DNA from: VFZP01 sp043755595 | GTDB lineage: Bacteria > Acidobacteriota > Terriglobia > Bryobacterales > Bryobacteraceae | Assembly (NCBI GenBank): GCA_043755595.1 | Contig: JAYUSQ010000275.1 | Span: 12,960-76,959, forward strand | Length of the DNA: 64,000 bases | Direction of reading: 5' to 3' | Part shown: one piece after another, positions 42,853 to 51,102 of the stretch | How the letters are laid out: every line of letters starts with the position of its first letter | How positions within the stretch are numbered: position 1 is the stretch's first letter | Program-made: the position numbers and the translations under genes | Notes under the pieces: model-generated | What the model saw: only the letters and a program-made list of their open reading frames with translations | The model's database searches: none | Told to the model about the DNA's origin: nothing

Positions 42853-42915
42853 GTTTCCCTAAACAGTTTTCTAAGGAAGCAGCCCGCCGCTTACTGTGGC
42901 GGGCTTTCGCATTTC
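42797..42915 (+). terminator. his attenuator (pause, antiterminator and terminator helices)
   Basis: Four segments can be drawn. Segment 3:4, the terminator, is AGCCCGCC (42881-42888) paired with GGCGGGCT (42898-42905), followed by a short T-rich run (TTCGCATTT). Segment 2:3, the antiterminator, is GGGTTGGCTTC (42839-42849) paired with GAAGCAGCCC (42876-42885), ten pairs with one bulge and one G-U; it uses the same bases as the terminator 5' arm. Segment 1:2 pairs CCCGT (42797-42801) and CGC (42808-42810) with GCGACGGG (42834-42841). Segment 2 overlaps the last leader codons, so a ribosome reaching the stop codon blocks it. The T-run is weaker than in classical terminators. Pairing was done by eye. 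Confidence 0.78.
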
Positions 42916-42934
42916 CTCGTGTGGTGTGTGAGAT

Positions 42935-43309
42935 ATGACTCTGGACTTCAAAAAACTCGACGGGCTGGTGGCCGCTGTGACCGTCGACCATGTCACTGGT
43001 CGCGTGCTGATGGTCGGCTTCATGAACGAAGAAGCGTGGCGCAAGACTGTGGAGACCGGCTTTGTCACTTTCTATAGCCGCACACGCAACAAGCTGTGGA
43101 TGAAGGGCGAAAGCTCGGGACACCGGCTGATCGTGAAAGAGATCCGCACCGACTGCGACCAGGACGCACTGGTGATTCGCGTCGAAGCCGTTGGCCCCGG
43201 CGTCTGTCACGAAGGCTACGAGAGTTGTTTTTTCAAGCGCCTGGACGGCGAAGCGTGGCAGGTGGTGGACCACGCCGCGTTCGATCCCAAAGCAGTGTAC
43301 GGAGGCTGA
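42935..43309 (+). CDS. hisI: Phosphoribosyl-AMP cyclohydrolase
   Basis: A 124-residue HisI that opens the purine ring of PR-AMP, third step of histidine synthesis. The family blocks are complete: VLMVGFMNEEAWRKTVETG, FYSRTRNKLWMKGESSGH, the metal-binding DCDQDALVIRVE aspartates, and the zinc cysteines in PGVCHEG and ESCFF. No HisE (phosphoribosyl-ATP pyrophosphatase) domain is fused to it, and hisE does not occur in this operon. The ATG at 42935 is the first large ORF after the attenuator. The Shine-Dalgarno is weak (GTGAG). Confidence 0.95.
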   Translation: MTLDFKKLDGLVAAVTVDHVTGRVLMVGFMNEEAWRKTVETGFVTFYSRTRNKLWMKGESSGHRLIVKEIRTDCDQDALVIRVEAVGPGVCHEGYESCFFKRLDGEAWQVVDHAAFDPKAVYGG

Positions 43310-43316
43310 TTCGTTC

Positions 43317-44189
43317 ATGTCGAAACTGAAAATCGGAATCCCCAAAGGCAGCCTAGAAAACGCCACGGTCGATCTGTTTCGCCGGGCGGGCTTCAACATC
43401 ACGTTGTCGTCGCGATCGTACTTTCCGGCCATCGACGATCCGGAGATCGAATGCATGTTGATCCGCGCGCAGGAGATGGCGCGATATGTGGATGATGGCA
43501 TTCTCGACGCAGGCCTTACGGGCCGCGATTGGGTGATCGAGAACGACGTCAATGTCGAAGTGGTCGCGGACCTGATCTATGCCAAACAGAGCTTCGGCAA
43601 GGTGCGTTGGGTGCTGGCCGCTCCTGAGAACGGCTCCATTCACACGGTGAAGGATCTGGAAGGCAAGATCGTCGCGACAGAGTTAGTCGGCGCGACCAGG
43701 AAGTATCTGGCTTCGCATGGCGTCACCGCCAAGGTGGAATTCTCCTGGGGCGCGACCGAAGTGAAACCCCCGGTGCTGGCCGACGCGATTGTCGAAGTAA
43801 CGGAGACCGGCTCATCCCTCCGAGCCAATAAACTCAAGATCATCGACACCGTGCTTGAGTCTAATACGCAGTTGATCGCCAACACCGCCGCTTGGGCCGA
43901 CGTCTGGAAGCGCCGGAAGCTTGGCGACCTTCGCATGTTACTCGAAGGAGCCATCAACGCTCTTGGCAAGGTGGGTCTGATGCTCAACGTGAAGAAGGAA
44001 GACTTGGCGAACGTGCTGGCTGTGCTGCCTGCGTTGAAAAAGCCCACCATCTCTCATCTGAGCGATGACGAATGGCTGGCCGTCAACACGATCCTTGACG
44101 AAATCACTGTGCGCACGATTATTCCGCGGCTCAAGGAAGCGGGAGCGCAAGGAATCGTCGAGTACCCGCTAAACAAGATCGTAATGTAG
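43317..44189 (+). CDS. hisG: ATP phosphoribosyltransferase, long form
   Basis: A 290-residue HisG catalysing the first, committed step (ATP plus PRPP to PR-ATP). Its length fits the long form, with the C-terminal ACT-like regulatory domain that binds histidine (about residues 215-290: GLMLNVKKEDLANVLAVLP, STI-type VNTILDE, RLKEAGAQGIVEYPLNKIV). Therefore HisZ is not needed. The catalytic core includes IGIPKGSLENATVDLF, DAGLTGRDWV and the PRPP-loop region VEVTETGSSLRANKLK. ATG at 43317 is 7 bp after hisI. Feedback inhibition by His is expected at the protein level, in addition to attenuation. Confidence 0.95.
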   Translation: MSKLKIGIPKGSLENATVDLFRRAGFNITLSSRSYFPAIDDPEIECMLIRAQEMARYVDDGILDAGLTGRDWVIENDVNVEVVADLIYAKQSFGKVRWVLAAPENGSIHTVKDLEGKIVATELVGATRKYLASHGVTAKVEFSWGATEVKPPVLADAIVEVTETGSSLRANKLKIIDTVLESNTQLIANTAAWADVWKRRKLGDLRMLLEGAINALGKVGLMLNVKKEDLANVLAVLPALKKPTISHLSDDEWLAVNTILDEITVRTIIPRLKEAGAQGIVEYPLNKIVM

Positions 44190-44204
44190 GGGAGAGCGAC
44201 CACG

Positions 44205-45443
44205 TTGATCCGGATCATTCCCAGTAAGCAGATCGGGCCGCTATTGACTCGCCGCGCCGCACGGATGAACGAGGCGGAAATCGCGGTGCGGCCGATTCTT
44301 GAAGCCGTCAAGAAGCGCGGTGACCAGGCCGTGCTTGAATATGCCCGCCAGTTTGACGGGTTGCAGGGCGATCAAATCGAAGTCCCAACCGCGACACTCC
44401 GTAAATCGCGTTTGTCCCCTGAACTGCGAGCGGCGGTAACAGCGGCTTCGCTGAACATTCGAGCCTATGCGAAGCTGCAGTTACCGCAATCGAAGACGGT
44501 TACGCCATCGCCTGGAATAAAACTTTCACAAATCGTGCGTCCGCTCGACTGCGTCGCGGCTTACATTCCCAGCGGGCGTTACCCGCTGCCTTCTACGTTG
44601 ATGATGACGGTCATCCCCGCACAGGTAGCTGGCGTACGGACGATCTGTGCAGCGTCGCCTAAGCCATCCGATGTAATTCTCGGTACCGCCGCCTTGCTAA
44701 AGGTGGATCATTTGTATCAGGTAGGTGGCGCTCACGCGATCGCCGCCTTCGCCTATGGCACGCGCACAATACCGAAGGCTGACCGAATTGTCGGACCCGG
44801 TTCCATTTGGGTCGCCGCCGCGAAAAAGATAGTGTCCGGTGACACGGGAATCGACTTCGTGGCTGGCCCGACTGAGATACTCATTATCGCCAGTCAGGGC
44901 ACGCCGAAATGGATTGCCGCCGACATGCTGGCGCAAGCCGAGCACGATACCGATGCGAGCGCGATTTTGCTGACTACTTCGCAACTGCTTGCCGAAGCGG
45001 TGGCAAAGGAGATAGCACTACAACTTGAAACGTTGCCGACCGCTGGTGTAGCTCGTAAGGCAATCGAAAATAACAGCGCTATCGTTATCGTTCGATCCGC
45101 CGAGGAAGCTGTCGAGTTATCCAACAGGTTTGCGCCGGAACACTTGAGTATCGACGATCGAAAGCTGATTCCGGGGATTCGCCACGCCGGTAGTATCTTC
45201 GTGGGTGAGTTTAGTCCGGAAGCCGCCGGTGACTACGCCTCCGGGCCGAATCATGTCTTGCCCACCAGTGGCGTGGCGCGGCTCCGCGGCGGACTCTCGG
45301 CAGCCGACTATGTGAAAGTGATCTCGGTGCAACAACTCTCGCGCCGGGCGTTGAGCAAGCTGGAACCTGCCATTACGCCCTTGGCTCGCGCCGAGGGTCT
45401 CGAAGCACACGCCCGAAGTGTGGAGGTTCGCCTCCGTGATTAA
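44205..45443 (+). CDS. hisD: Histidinol dehydrogenase
   Basis: A 412-residue zinc-dependent enzyme oxidising histidinol to histidine in two NAD-dependent steps. Characteristic blocks: VAAYIPSGRYPLPSTLMMTV, VIPAQVAGV, GGAHAIAAFAYGT, VGPGSIWVAAAKK, GIDFVAGPTEILIIA, ADMLAQAEHDTDASAIL (zinc and substrate ligands) and FAPEHLSI. The start is a TTG at 44205 with GGGGAGAG upstream; the first ATG would remove the expected N-terminal strand. The gene ends 8 bp after the hisC start. Confidence 0.95.
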   Translation: MIRIIPSKQIGPLLTRRAARMNEAEIAVRPILEAVKKRGDQAVLEYARQFDGLQGDQIEVPTATLRKSRLSPELRAAVTAASLNIRAYAKLQLPQSKTVTPSPGIKLSQIVRPLDCVAAYIPSGRYPLPSTLMMTVIPAQVAGVRTICAASPKPSDVILGTAALLKVDHLYQVGGAHAIAAFAYGTRTIPKADRIVGPGSIWVAAAKKIVSGDTGIDFVAGPTEILIIASQGTPKWIAADMLAQAEHDTDASAILLTTSQLLAEAVAKEIALQLETLPTAGVARKAIENNSAIVIVRSAEEAVELSNRFAPEHLSIDDRKLIPGIRHAGSIFVGEFSPEAAGDYASGPNHVLPTSGVARLRGGLSAADYVKVISVQQLSRRALSKLEPAITPLARAEGLEAHARSVEVRLRD

Positions 45444-46482
45444 GCCACGCCAAGCCGTCGAGCGCATGGCGCCATACTCGCCGCCTTCGGACGGCCGGGC
45501 GGGGAAGTTGCGCCTGGACTTTAATGAGAATACGGTGGGAGCATCTCCGCGAGTTGTGGAGGCGATCGCTCGCCATCTCACCGCCGATGCCTTGACGGTC
45601 TATCCGGAATATCGGGAAACCAAGCCCGCGCTCGCCGCATTCTTTGGAGTAAGTCAAGACGAGTTCATTCTGACCAACGGAACCGACGAAGCGATCCAGG
45701 TCCTGGTGAACACTTATGTCGATGACGACGGCGAAGTGATCATTCTTCATCCCTCCTACGCGATGTATAAGTTCTACGCGGAGGTGGCAGGCGCCAAGGT
45801 ACGTGAGCTGTCGTATCGGGAAGGCGATCTGGCGTTTCCACTGGAAGAACTCCTCGCGGCTGTCACACCGGCGACGCGCGCCATTCTGATCTCGAATCCG
45901 AATAATCCCACTGGAACCGGAATTGGACTCGAAGAGATTGAACGGATTCTGGAGGGCGCTCCGCAGGCGGCCGTGTTGATTGACGAAGCCTACTTTGAGT
46001 TTTCCAAAGTGACCGCGCTTGGCTTACTGGCGCGATACGAGAATCTCTTCGTCAGCCGGACATTTTCAAAGGTCTACGGCATGGCTGCGTTACGAATTGG
46101 GTGCCTCTTCTCGCAGCGCCAGAACGTAGCGTTTCTGCATAAAGCCCAATCGCCTTATAGCGTGAACATGCTGGCTGCGGTGGCGGCGCGGGCGGCGGTC
46201 GAGGACCGTGAGTATGTGGCGGCGTTCGTCGAGGAAGTGCTGGCCGCGCGTGAGCGATGTTACAAGGGGTTAGAGCGCTTGGGCGTCAGTTACTTCAAGA
46301 GCCAGGCAAACTTTGTATTGTTTCGAGCCGGAGCGCGGTCGGTCGAAATCCGCGACTCCTTGCGGGCGCGTGGAGTGTTAGTGCGGGACCGATCCTATGA
46401 GATCGCCGGTTGCGTGAGGGTGACGATCGGTACTCGCGCGCAAGTCGATCGTTTTCTGACTGAGCTGGAGTCTATTCTATGA
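45436..46482 (+). CDS. hisC: Histidinol-phosphate aminotransferase
   Basis: A 348-residue PLP enzyme of aminotransferase class I/II. The catalytic Lys is K212 (SRTFSKVYGMAALRIG); other PLP blocks are LTNGTDEAIQVL, ISNPNNPTGTGI and VLIDEAYFEFS. It converts imidazole-acetol phosphate to histidinol phosphate with glutamate as donor. The GTG at 45436 (reading V-I-K-P-R) overlaps the hisD stop by 8 bp and is preceded by GGAGG; a GTG 18 bp upstream is an alternative. The stop overlaps the HAD gene as ATGA. Confidence 0.94.
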   Translation: MIKPRQAVERMAPYSPPSDGRAGKLRLDFNENTVGASPRVVEAIARHLTADALTVYPEYRETKPALAAFFGVSQDEFILTNGTDEAIQVLVNTYVDDDGEVIILHPSYAMYKFYAEVAGAKVRELSYREGDLAFPLEELLAAVTPATRAILISNPNNPTGTGIGLEEIERILEGAPQAAVLIDEAYFEFSKVTALGLLARYENLFVSRTFSKVYGMAALRIGCLFSQRQNVAFLHKAQSPYSVNMLAAVAARAAVEDREYVAAFVEEVLAARERCYKGLERLGVSYFKSQANFVLFRAGARSVEIRDSLRARGVLVRDRSYEIAGCVRVTIGTRAQVDRFLTELESIL

Positions 46483-47177
46483 AGCACATCGAGATGATCG
46501 TTTTCGACATGGACGGCGTGCTGGTTGAGGTGGGCGATTCCTATCGCGAGACGATCTGCCAGACCGTTCTGCACTTCACCGGCAAAACAATAACGCGCGA
46601 GTTAGTGCAGGAGTACAAGAACCGCGGCGGATTCAATAACGATTGGCTGTTGTCGCAAATGATGGCGCGCGACTTGGGCGTAGAACTTGAATATCAAACG
46701 GTCGTCGACAAATTCAACCAACTATTCTTTGGCACGGTAACCGACGGCATCCCGGACGGCTTGATGGCGCGCGAGCGATGGATTCCCCGGGCTGGGTTAT
46801 TGGAAGACCTTAGCCGCCGTTACACACTTTCGATTTTTACCGGCCGTCTGCGCGAAGAAGCCGAAATGACGCTGCGCCGTTTTGCGGGCGGACAGAAATT
46901 CAACCCTTTGATCGGGGCGGCGGACGTCGTGCAGGGAAAGCCCGATCCAGAAGGATTGCAAAAGATTCAAGCGGCGCATCCTGGGGTGAAACTCTGGTAT
47001 GTCGGTGACACCGTCGACGACGCGCGCCCGGCGCAGGCCGCTGGCGTTCCCTTTATCGGAGTGGCCGCGCGCGAAACGCCGTATCGCGACAAACTCCTTG
47101 AACTCTTCGAGGACTGCGGCGCTGTGGCTGTCATTGAAGATATCAATCAAATACCCGAGGTACTGAACAACCGATGA
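46479..47177 (+). CDS. HAD-superfamily phosphatase in the his operon, candidate histidinol-phosphatase
   Basis: A 232-residue HAD subfamily I hydrolase with all four motifs: nucleophile and acid D10-x-D12 (VFDMDGVLVEV), motif II Thr (SIFTGR), motif III Lys (QGKPDPEGL), motif IV (YVGDTVDDA). The helical cap (about 20-95) is of the small C1 type. It overlaps hisC upstream and hisB downstream by 4 bp each (ATGA both times), so it is locked into the pathway's translation. The operon otherwise has no histidinol-phosphate phosphatase: hisB is dehydratase-only and no PHP-type HisK or IMPase-type HisN is present. I infer it fills that step; a general phosphatase is the alternative. Confidence 0.78.
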   Translation: MKHIEMIVFDMDGVLVEVGDSYRETICQTVLHFTGKTITRELVQEYKNRGGFNNDWLLSQMMARDLGVELEYQTVVDKFNQLFFGTVTDGIPDGLMARERWIPRAGLLEDLSRRYTLSIFTGRLREEAEMTLRRFAGGQKFNPLIGAADVVQGKPDPEGLQKIQAAHPGVKLWYVGDTVDDARPAQAAGVPFIGVAARETPYRDKLLELFEDCGAVAVIEDINQIPEVLNNR

Positions 47178-47761
47178 GATCCGGCAGCGTCGAACGGATA
47201 ACCAAGGAAACCCAAATCAAGGGTACGCTCCGCCTGGAGGGCAAGGGCCGTTATGAGATCCATACGGGCGTGCGGTTCCTTGATCACATGCTGGAGCTCT
47301 TCGCCAAGCACGGCGGCTTTGACTTGACGATCGACGCCAAGGGCGACTTGGACGTCGACCAGCATCACACCGTCGAAGACGCCGGCATCGTGCTAGGCCA
47401 GTTATTCAGCAAGGCGTTGGGCGACCGTAAGGGTATCAATCGCGCCGGTTACTTCGTGTTGCCAATGGATGAAACTCTCGCTGTCGTTGCGATCGACCTG
47501 GGCGGACGTCCGGCCTTGGTCTACAAGGATCTGGTCAAGGTCCGGCTAGTCGGCGATTTGCAGACGGAATTGTGCGAAGACTTCTTCTCGGGCTTCACCA
47601 TCCACGCCGGCGCCAACTTACACGCCAAAATCATGTACGGACGGTCCAATCATCATAAAATCGAGGGTATCTTCAAGTGCTTCGCGCGCGCAATGAAGTT
47701 CGCCTGCTCGAAGGACGCGCGACTGAAGGATCAGCTTCCGTCGACCAAGGGATTGCTCTAA
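47174..47761 (+). CDS. hisB: Imidazoleglycerol-phosphate dehydratase (monofunctional)
   Basis: A 195-residue HisB dehydratase without the phosphatase domain that enterobacterial HisB carries. The manganese-binding His clusters are visible: GVRFLDHMLELFAKHGGFDL, DQHHTVEDAGIVLG and YGRSNHHKIEGIFKCFARA; the SVERITKETQIKGTL N-terminus is typical. It dehydrates imidazoleglycerol phosphate to imidazoleacetol phosphate. The start overlaps the HAD gene as ATGA. The gene ends 3 bp before hisH. Confidence 0.96.
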   Translation: MRSGSVERITKETQIKGTLRLEGKGRYEIHTGVRFLDHMLELFAKHGGFDLTIDAKGDLDVDQHHTVEDAGIVLGQLFSKALGDRKGINRAGYFVLPMDETLAVVAIDLGGRPALVYKDLVKVRLVGDLQTELCEDFFSGFTIHAGANLHAKIMYGRSNHHKIEGIFKCFARAMKFACSKDARLKDQLPSTKGLL

Positions 47762-47764
47762 GAA

Positions 47765-48364
47765 ATGGTCTCGATCTTCGACTACGGCGCCGGTAACATC
47801 CGCTCGGTTCAGAATACTCTGTCCGAGATCGGCGCGGCTTATGAATTGATCGACGACGCAGCGGGTCTTCGGGCCGCTACGCAGATCATCCTTCCGGGCG
47901 TAGGACACTTTGGGCAAATCATGCGATCACTGGATGCCATGCGCGTGCGTGAGACCATCCTGGAGCGCATTGAGGCCGGCGTTCCCTTCCTGGGCATCTG
48001 TCTCGGGCTGCAGGCGCTGTTCGGTGGCAGCGAGGAAGCGCCGGAGCTTGCAGGCCTAGGCGTCTTTCCGGAACGCATCACTCGTTTTAAGGGCGCCGCA
48101 CGTGTGCCTCACATGGGCTGGAATGAAATCGATGCGCGCCCCAACTCCCGGATCTTGCGGAACCTCAGTCCGAAGCCCTATGTCTACTTCGCGCACAGTT
48201 ACTTCGCGCCGATGATCGACGCAACTGCCGCCTCCTGTACTTACACCGTGCCGTACACCGCTGTCCTGGAACGCGGCAACCTCTTCGGAGTGCAATTCCA
48301 TCCAGAGAAGTCCGGGCCGCTAGGGCTACAGATCGTCCGTAACTTTGTGGAGATCGTAGACTAA
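47765..48364 (+). CDS. hisH: Imidazole glycerol phosphate synthase, glutaminase subunit
   Basis: A 199-residue class I glutamine amidotransferase. The catalytic triad is readable: Cys79 (GICLGLQALF), His179 and Glu181 (VQFHPEKSG). The FDYGAGNIRSVQNTL start and PHMGWNE block are family-typical. It supplies ammonia through a tunnel to HisF. hisF starts immediately at the next base after its stop, which fits the need for equal amounts of both subunits. Confidence 0.96.
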   Translation: MVSIFDYGAGNIRSVQNTLSEIGAAYELIDDAAGLRAATQIILPGVGHFGQIMRSLDAMRVRETILERIEAGVPFLGICLGLQALFGGSEEAPELAGLGVFPERITRFKGAARVPHMGWNEIDARPNSRILRNLSPKPYVYFAHSYFAPMIDATAASCTYTVPYTAVLERGNLFGVQFHPEKSGPLGLQIVRNFVEIVD

Positions 48365-49132
48365 GTGCTCGCCAAACGAATCATCCCGTGTCTGGACGTT
48401 ACCGCGGGCCGCGTGGTCAAGGGCGTAAATTTTGTAAACCTGAAAGATGCCGGCGATCCGGTGGAACTCGCAGGCCGTTACAACCTGCAAGGGGCCGACG
48501 AACTGGTTTTTCTGGATATCACTGCCTCCTCCGATCAGCGTGCGACGATGGCGGATGTAGTCTTCCGCACGGCGCAGCATGTCTTTATCCCACTTACTGT
48601 GGGCGGGGGCATCCGGTCGATCAAAGACGCGCGCCGCATCCTCATGTCGGGGGCCGATAAAGTGGGCGTCAATACCGCGGCGGTGCATCGGCCTGAACTC
48701 ATCACTGAACTAAGTCGGGAGTTTGGATCGCAAGCCGTCGTACTGGCCATTGACGCCCGGCGCCGGCCTGATGGCAATGGGTGGAATGTGTTCACCAAGG
48801 GCGGACGAGTGGACGAGGGGATCGACGCCATCGAATGGGCGGCGCGGGGCGAGGCCATGGGCGCGGGTGAGATATTACTCACTTCTATGGACGCCGACGG
48901 AGTGAAAGACGGGTTCGATTGCGAACTTACGCGCACCGTCTCACGCGCGACTCGGATTCCGGTGATCGCCAGTGGCGGGGCGGGGAAGCCCGAGCATTTC
49001 CTGAAAGTTTTAACCGAAGGCGAAGCGGACGCTGCGCTAGCTGCCTCGATCTTCCACTTCGGCACTTATACGGTGGCGGACTTGAAACAATATCTTGAAC
49101 AACATGGGATTGCAGTGAGGCCAGCTCTTTGA
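48365..49132 (+). CDS. hisF: Imidazole glycerol phosphate synthase, cyclase subunit
   Basis: A 255-residue TIM barrel. HisF blocks: KRIIPCLDVTAGRVVKGVNF (catalytic Asp in CLDV), LVFLDITASSDQR, VGGGIRSIKDARRIL, VLAIDARR, GEILLTSMDADGVKDGFD (second catalytic Asp) and VIASGGAGKPEHF. It closes the imidazole ring using ammonia from HisH, giving IGP and AICAR. The start is GTG at 48365, directly after the hisH stop codon. Confidence 0.96.
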   Translation: MLAKRIIPCLDVTAGRVVKGVNFVNLKDAGDPVELAGRYNLQGADELVFLDITASSDQRATMADVVFRTAQHVFIPLTVGGGIRSIKDARRILMSGADKVGVNTAAVHRPELITELSREFGSQAVVLAIDARRRPDGNGWNVFTKGGRVDEGIDAIEWAARGEAMGAGEILLTSMDADGVKDGFDCELTRTVSRATRIPVIASGGAGKPEHFLKVLTEGEADAALAASIFHFGTYTVADLKQYLEQHGIAVRPAL

Positions 49133-49842
49133 TTATTCCTTGCATCGATTTGATGGACGGCAAGGTCGTCCAGTTAGTACAGGGGCGCGACAAGGCCCTG
49201 GAAGGCGGAACGCCGGCGGAAATGTTGGAACGCTTTGCGGCCTTCCCCGAGATCCAGGTGATCGACCTCGACGCTGCTATCGGCAAAGGCGCCAATGACG
49301 ATCTCGTGGAGTTTCTCGCTGCCCGGGCTCGTTGCCGCATTGGCGGCGGTGTCAGGACAGCCGACCGAGCCAAAAAGCTTGTCGAGCAAGGCGCTCATCG
49401 CGTGGTGATCGGAACATCGGCCTTTGCCTACAATGGCGTGAACGGGTTGTTACTCCAAGCGATTGTCGACGCCGTGGGACGCGAGCGAATTCTAATCGCC
49501 GTGGATTCCAAAGATGGCAAAGTGGTCGTGAAGGGCTGGCGCGAATCCACGCAATTTACCGCCGAAGAGATGCTGCCGCAATTGGAACGCTACTGCGGCG
49601 GATTCCTTTGCACTTATGTCGACAAAGAAGGCATGATGCAGGGGACGGATCTGGAATGGTTCGCCCGCCTGCGCGCTAAGACCCAACATGAACTCACCGC
49701 GGCCGGCGGAATTACGACGCTCGAAGATGTCGCCGCTTTGACTCGTTTAGGGATTCACTCAGCGCTTGGTATGGCCATCTACACCGGCAGGCTCGATCTC
49801 GCCGAACTCGCCAGGATCAACGCCCAAGCGGAATCGAAATAA
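49129..49842 (+). CDS. hisA: ProFAR isomerase (HisA)
   Basis: A 237-residue TIM-barrel isomerase related to HisF by duplication. MIIPCIDLMDGKVVQLVQGR carries the catalytic Asp; RIGGGVRTADRAKKLVEQGA and TAAGGITTLEDV with the ELTAAGGI strand are as expected. Start is TTG at 49129, overlapping the hisF stop as TTGA. It catalyses the Amadori rearrangement before HisF. Being last in the operon, after hisF, is unusual relative to the enterobacterial H-A-F order. The 3' end overlaps the convergent PQQ-propeller gene by 26 bp. Confidence 0.93.
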   Translation: MIIPCIDLMDGKVVQLVQGRDKALEGGTPAEMLERFAAFPEIQVIDLDAAIGKGANDDLVEFLAARARCRIGGGVRTADRAKKLVEQGAHRVVIGTSAFAYNGVNGLLLQAIVDAVGRERILIAVDSKDGKVVVKGWRESTQFTAEEMLPQLERYCGGFLCTYVDKEGMMQGTDLEWFARLRAKTQHELTAAGGITTLEDVAALTRLGIHSALGMAIYTGRLDLAELARINAQAESK

Positions 49843-51100
49843 TCTCTTCGTCGTTGCGCGCGAAGATATGGCGATTGGCATACGCCGGATGTGACCAGTT
49901 GACGGCTCCCAATTCACGCCGGTTGTTGGAATCCGTGGTCGGCCGGATCAATTGCGTCCGGCTAATCTCCTGGTATCCGGCTGGTGAAAGCCGCGCCATG
50001 ATCAATTCCCCGCGATCGTTGTTGATGAAGTAACGATCTCCATTGCGGACGATAAATCCAGACGCCCAACGCGCCTTCTCCTTCGTAACTTCCTGCGTCT
50101 CCCAGACACGCTTGCCGGTCTTGAGGTTCAGGCAGCGAAACTGCCCGTAACTGCAGATTCCGTAGATATAGCCGCCATCGATCACCGGGGTGTTGACCAC
50201 CGCATGCAGCCCGTCGGTCGCGATCTCGCTATCGCTTGTGCCCTTCCAAATTCGCTTGCCGGTCAGATCCACCAGCATGGAGCCGTTGTAGAACGAACTT
50301 ACCAGCAGACTCGCGCCGCTAAAGACAGGCGTCGCCAACGTAGCGCCCATGTGCGCCTTCATCGGTTGTTCCCAATTCACTTTGCCGCTGACGGGATCAA
50401 GCGATGTTACAGCCACCGGATGCCAGACGATCAACTGGCGTTTGCCGCCGGTTTCGACAATGATCGGCTGGCAGTAACCCGGTTCCGAGTCCGATGCAAT
50501 CGCCCGCCAAATCTCCTTGCCAGTCAGCTTATCGAACGCCACCACTTTCGCGTCCGGCTGGCCGCCCACGATCGCAATGAGCCGGTTGCCATCGACTAAC
50601 GGTGCGCTGGCGATACCCCAGCCGGGAATTACAGCGCCGTAGTCCTTGACGAAGTCTTTCTCCCAAACGACGGCGCCGGTGCGTGTCGCCAGACAAAGCA
50701 GCTTACCGCTGGCGCCAACGACATACACAAATTCTCCATCCACTGTAGGGGTAGCGCGAGGTCCAGTTCCGTAGCTGATTCCTTGATAATTGGCCGCCCA
50801 CTCGCGCGTCCATAGGACCTTACCTGTCTTCTGATCAAGCGCTAGTGCCCGCTCGACGCCTTTCCGCGCGGCCGCGGCCTGAAAGTCGGTGACAAACACT
50901 CGCCCGCCGGAAACGGCAGGCCCTGAGTATCCGGCGCGAATCGAAGTTCGCCAAGCAGCGAGCAAACCATTACTCGGGAACTTATCGATAATTCCAGTTT
51001 CCAGCCAGACGCCGCCGCGGCCTCGGCCTCGCCACTCGGGCCAGTCCTCGGCCCCCAGACAGGCGGACAGTAACAGGACGAGGCCGAAGTGTCTCGCCAT
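49817..51100 (-). CDS. Secreted PQQ-like beta-propeller protein
   Basis: A 427-residue exported protein (signal peptide at 1-16, LVLLLSACLGAEDWPEW; the Cys may be a lipobox). The body is a series of PQQ-type propeller blades: LAWRTSIRAGYSGPAVSGGR, ALDQKTGKVLWTREW, CLATRTGAVVWEKDF, FDKLTGKEIWRAI, SLDPVSGKVNWEQP and NLKTGKRVWETQE, each with the A/D-x-x-T/S-G-K-x-x-W tryptophan-docking motif. Relatives include BamB-like and dehydrogenase-like propellers, but no catalytic domain is present. It starts 2 bp after the ThuA gene, so the two are cotranscribed. Function not known. Confidence 0.85.
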   Translation of the reverse strand: MARHFGLVLLLSACLGAEDWPEWRGRGRGGVWLETGIIDKFPSNGLLAAWRTSIRAGYSGPAVSGGRVFVTDFQAAAARKGVERALALDQKTGKVLWTREWAANYQGISYGTGPRATPTVDGEFVYVVGASGKLLCLATRTGAVVWEKDFVKDYGAVIPGWGIASAPLVDGNRLIAIVGGQPDAKVVAFDKLTGKEIWRAIASDSEPGYCQPIIVETGGKRQLIVWHPVAVTSLDPVSGKVNWEQPMKAHMGATLATPVFSGASLLVSSFYNGSMLVDLTGKRIWKGTSDSEIATDGLHAVVNTPVIDGGYIYGICSYGQFRCLNLKTGKRVWETQEVTKEKARWASGFIVRNGDRYFINNDRGELIMARLSPAGYQEISRTQLIRPTTDSNNRRELGAVNWSHPAYANRHIFARNDEEIISIPLGR

Positions 51101-51102
51101 TG

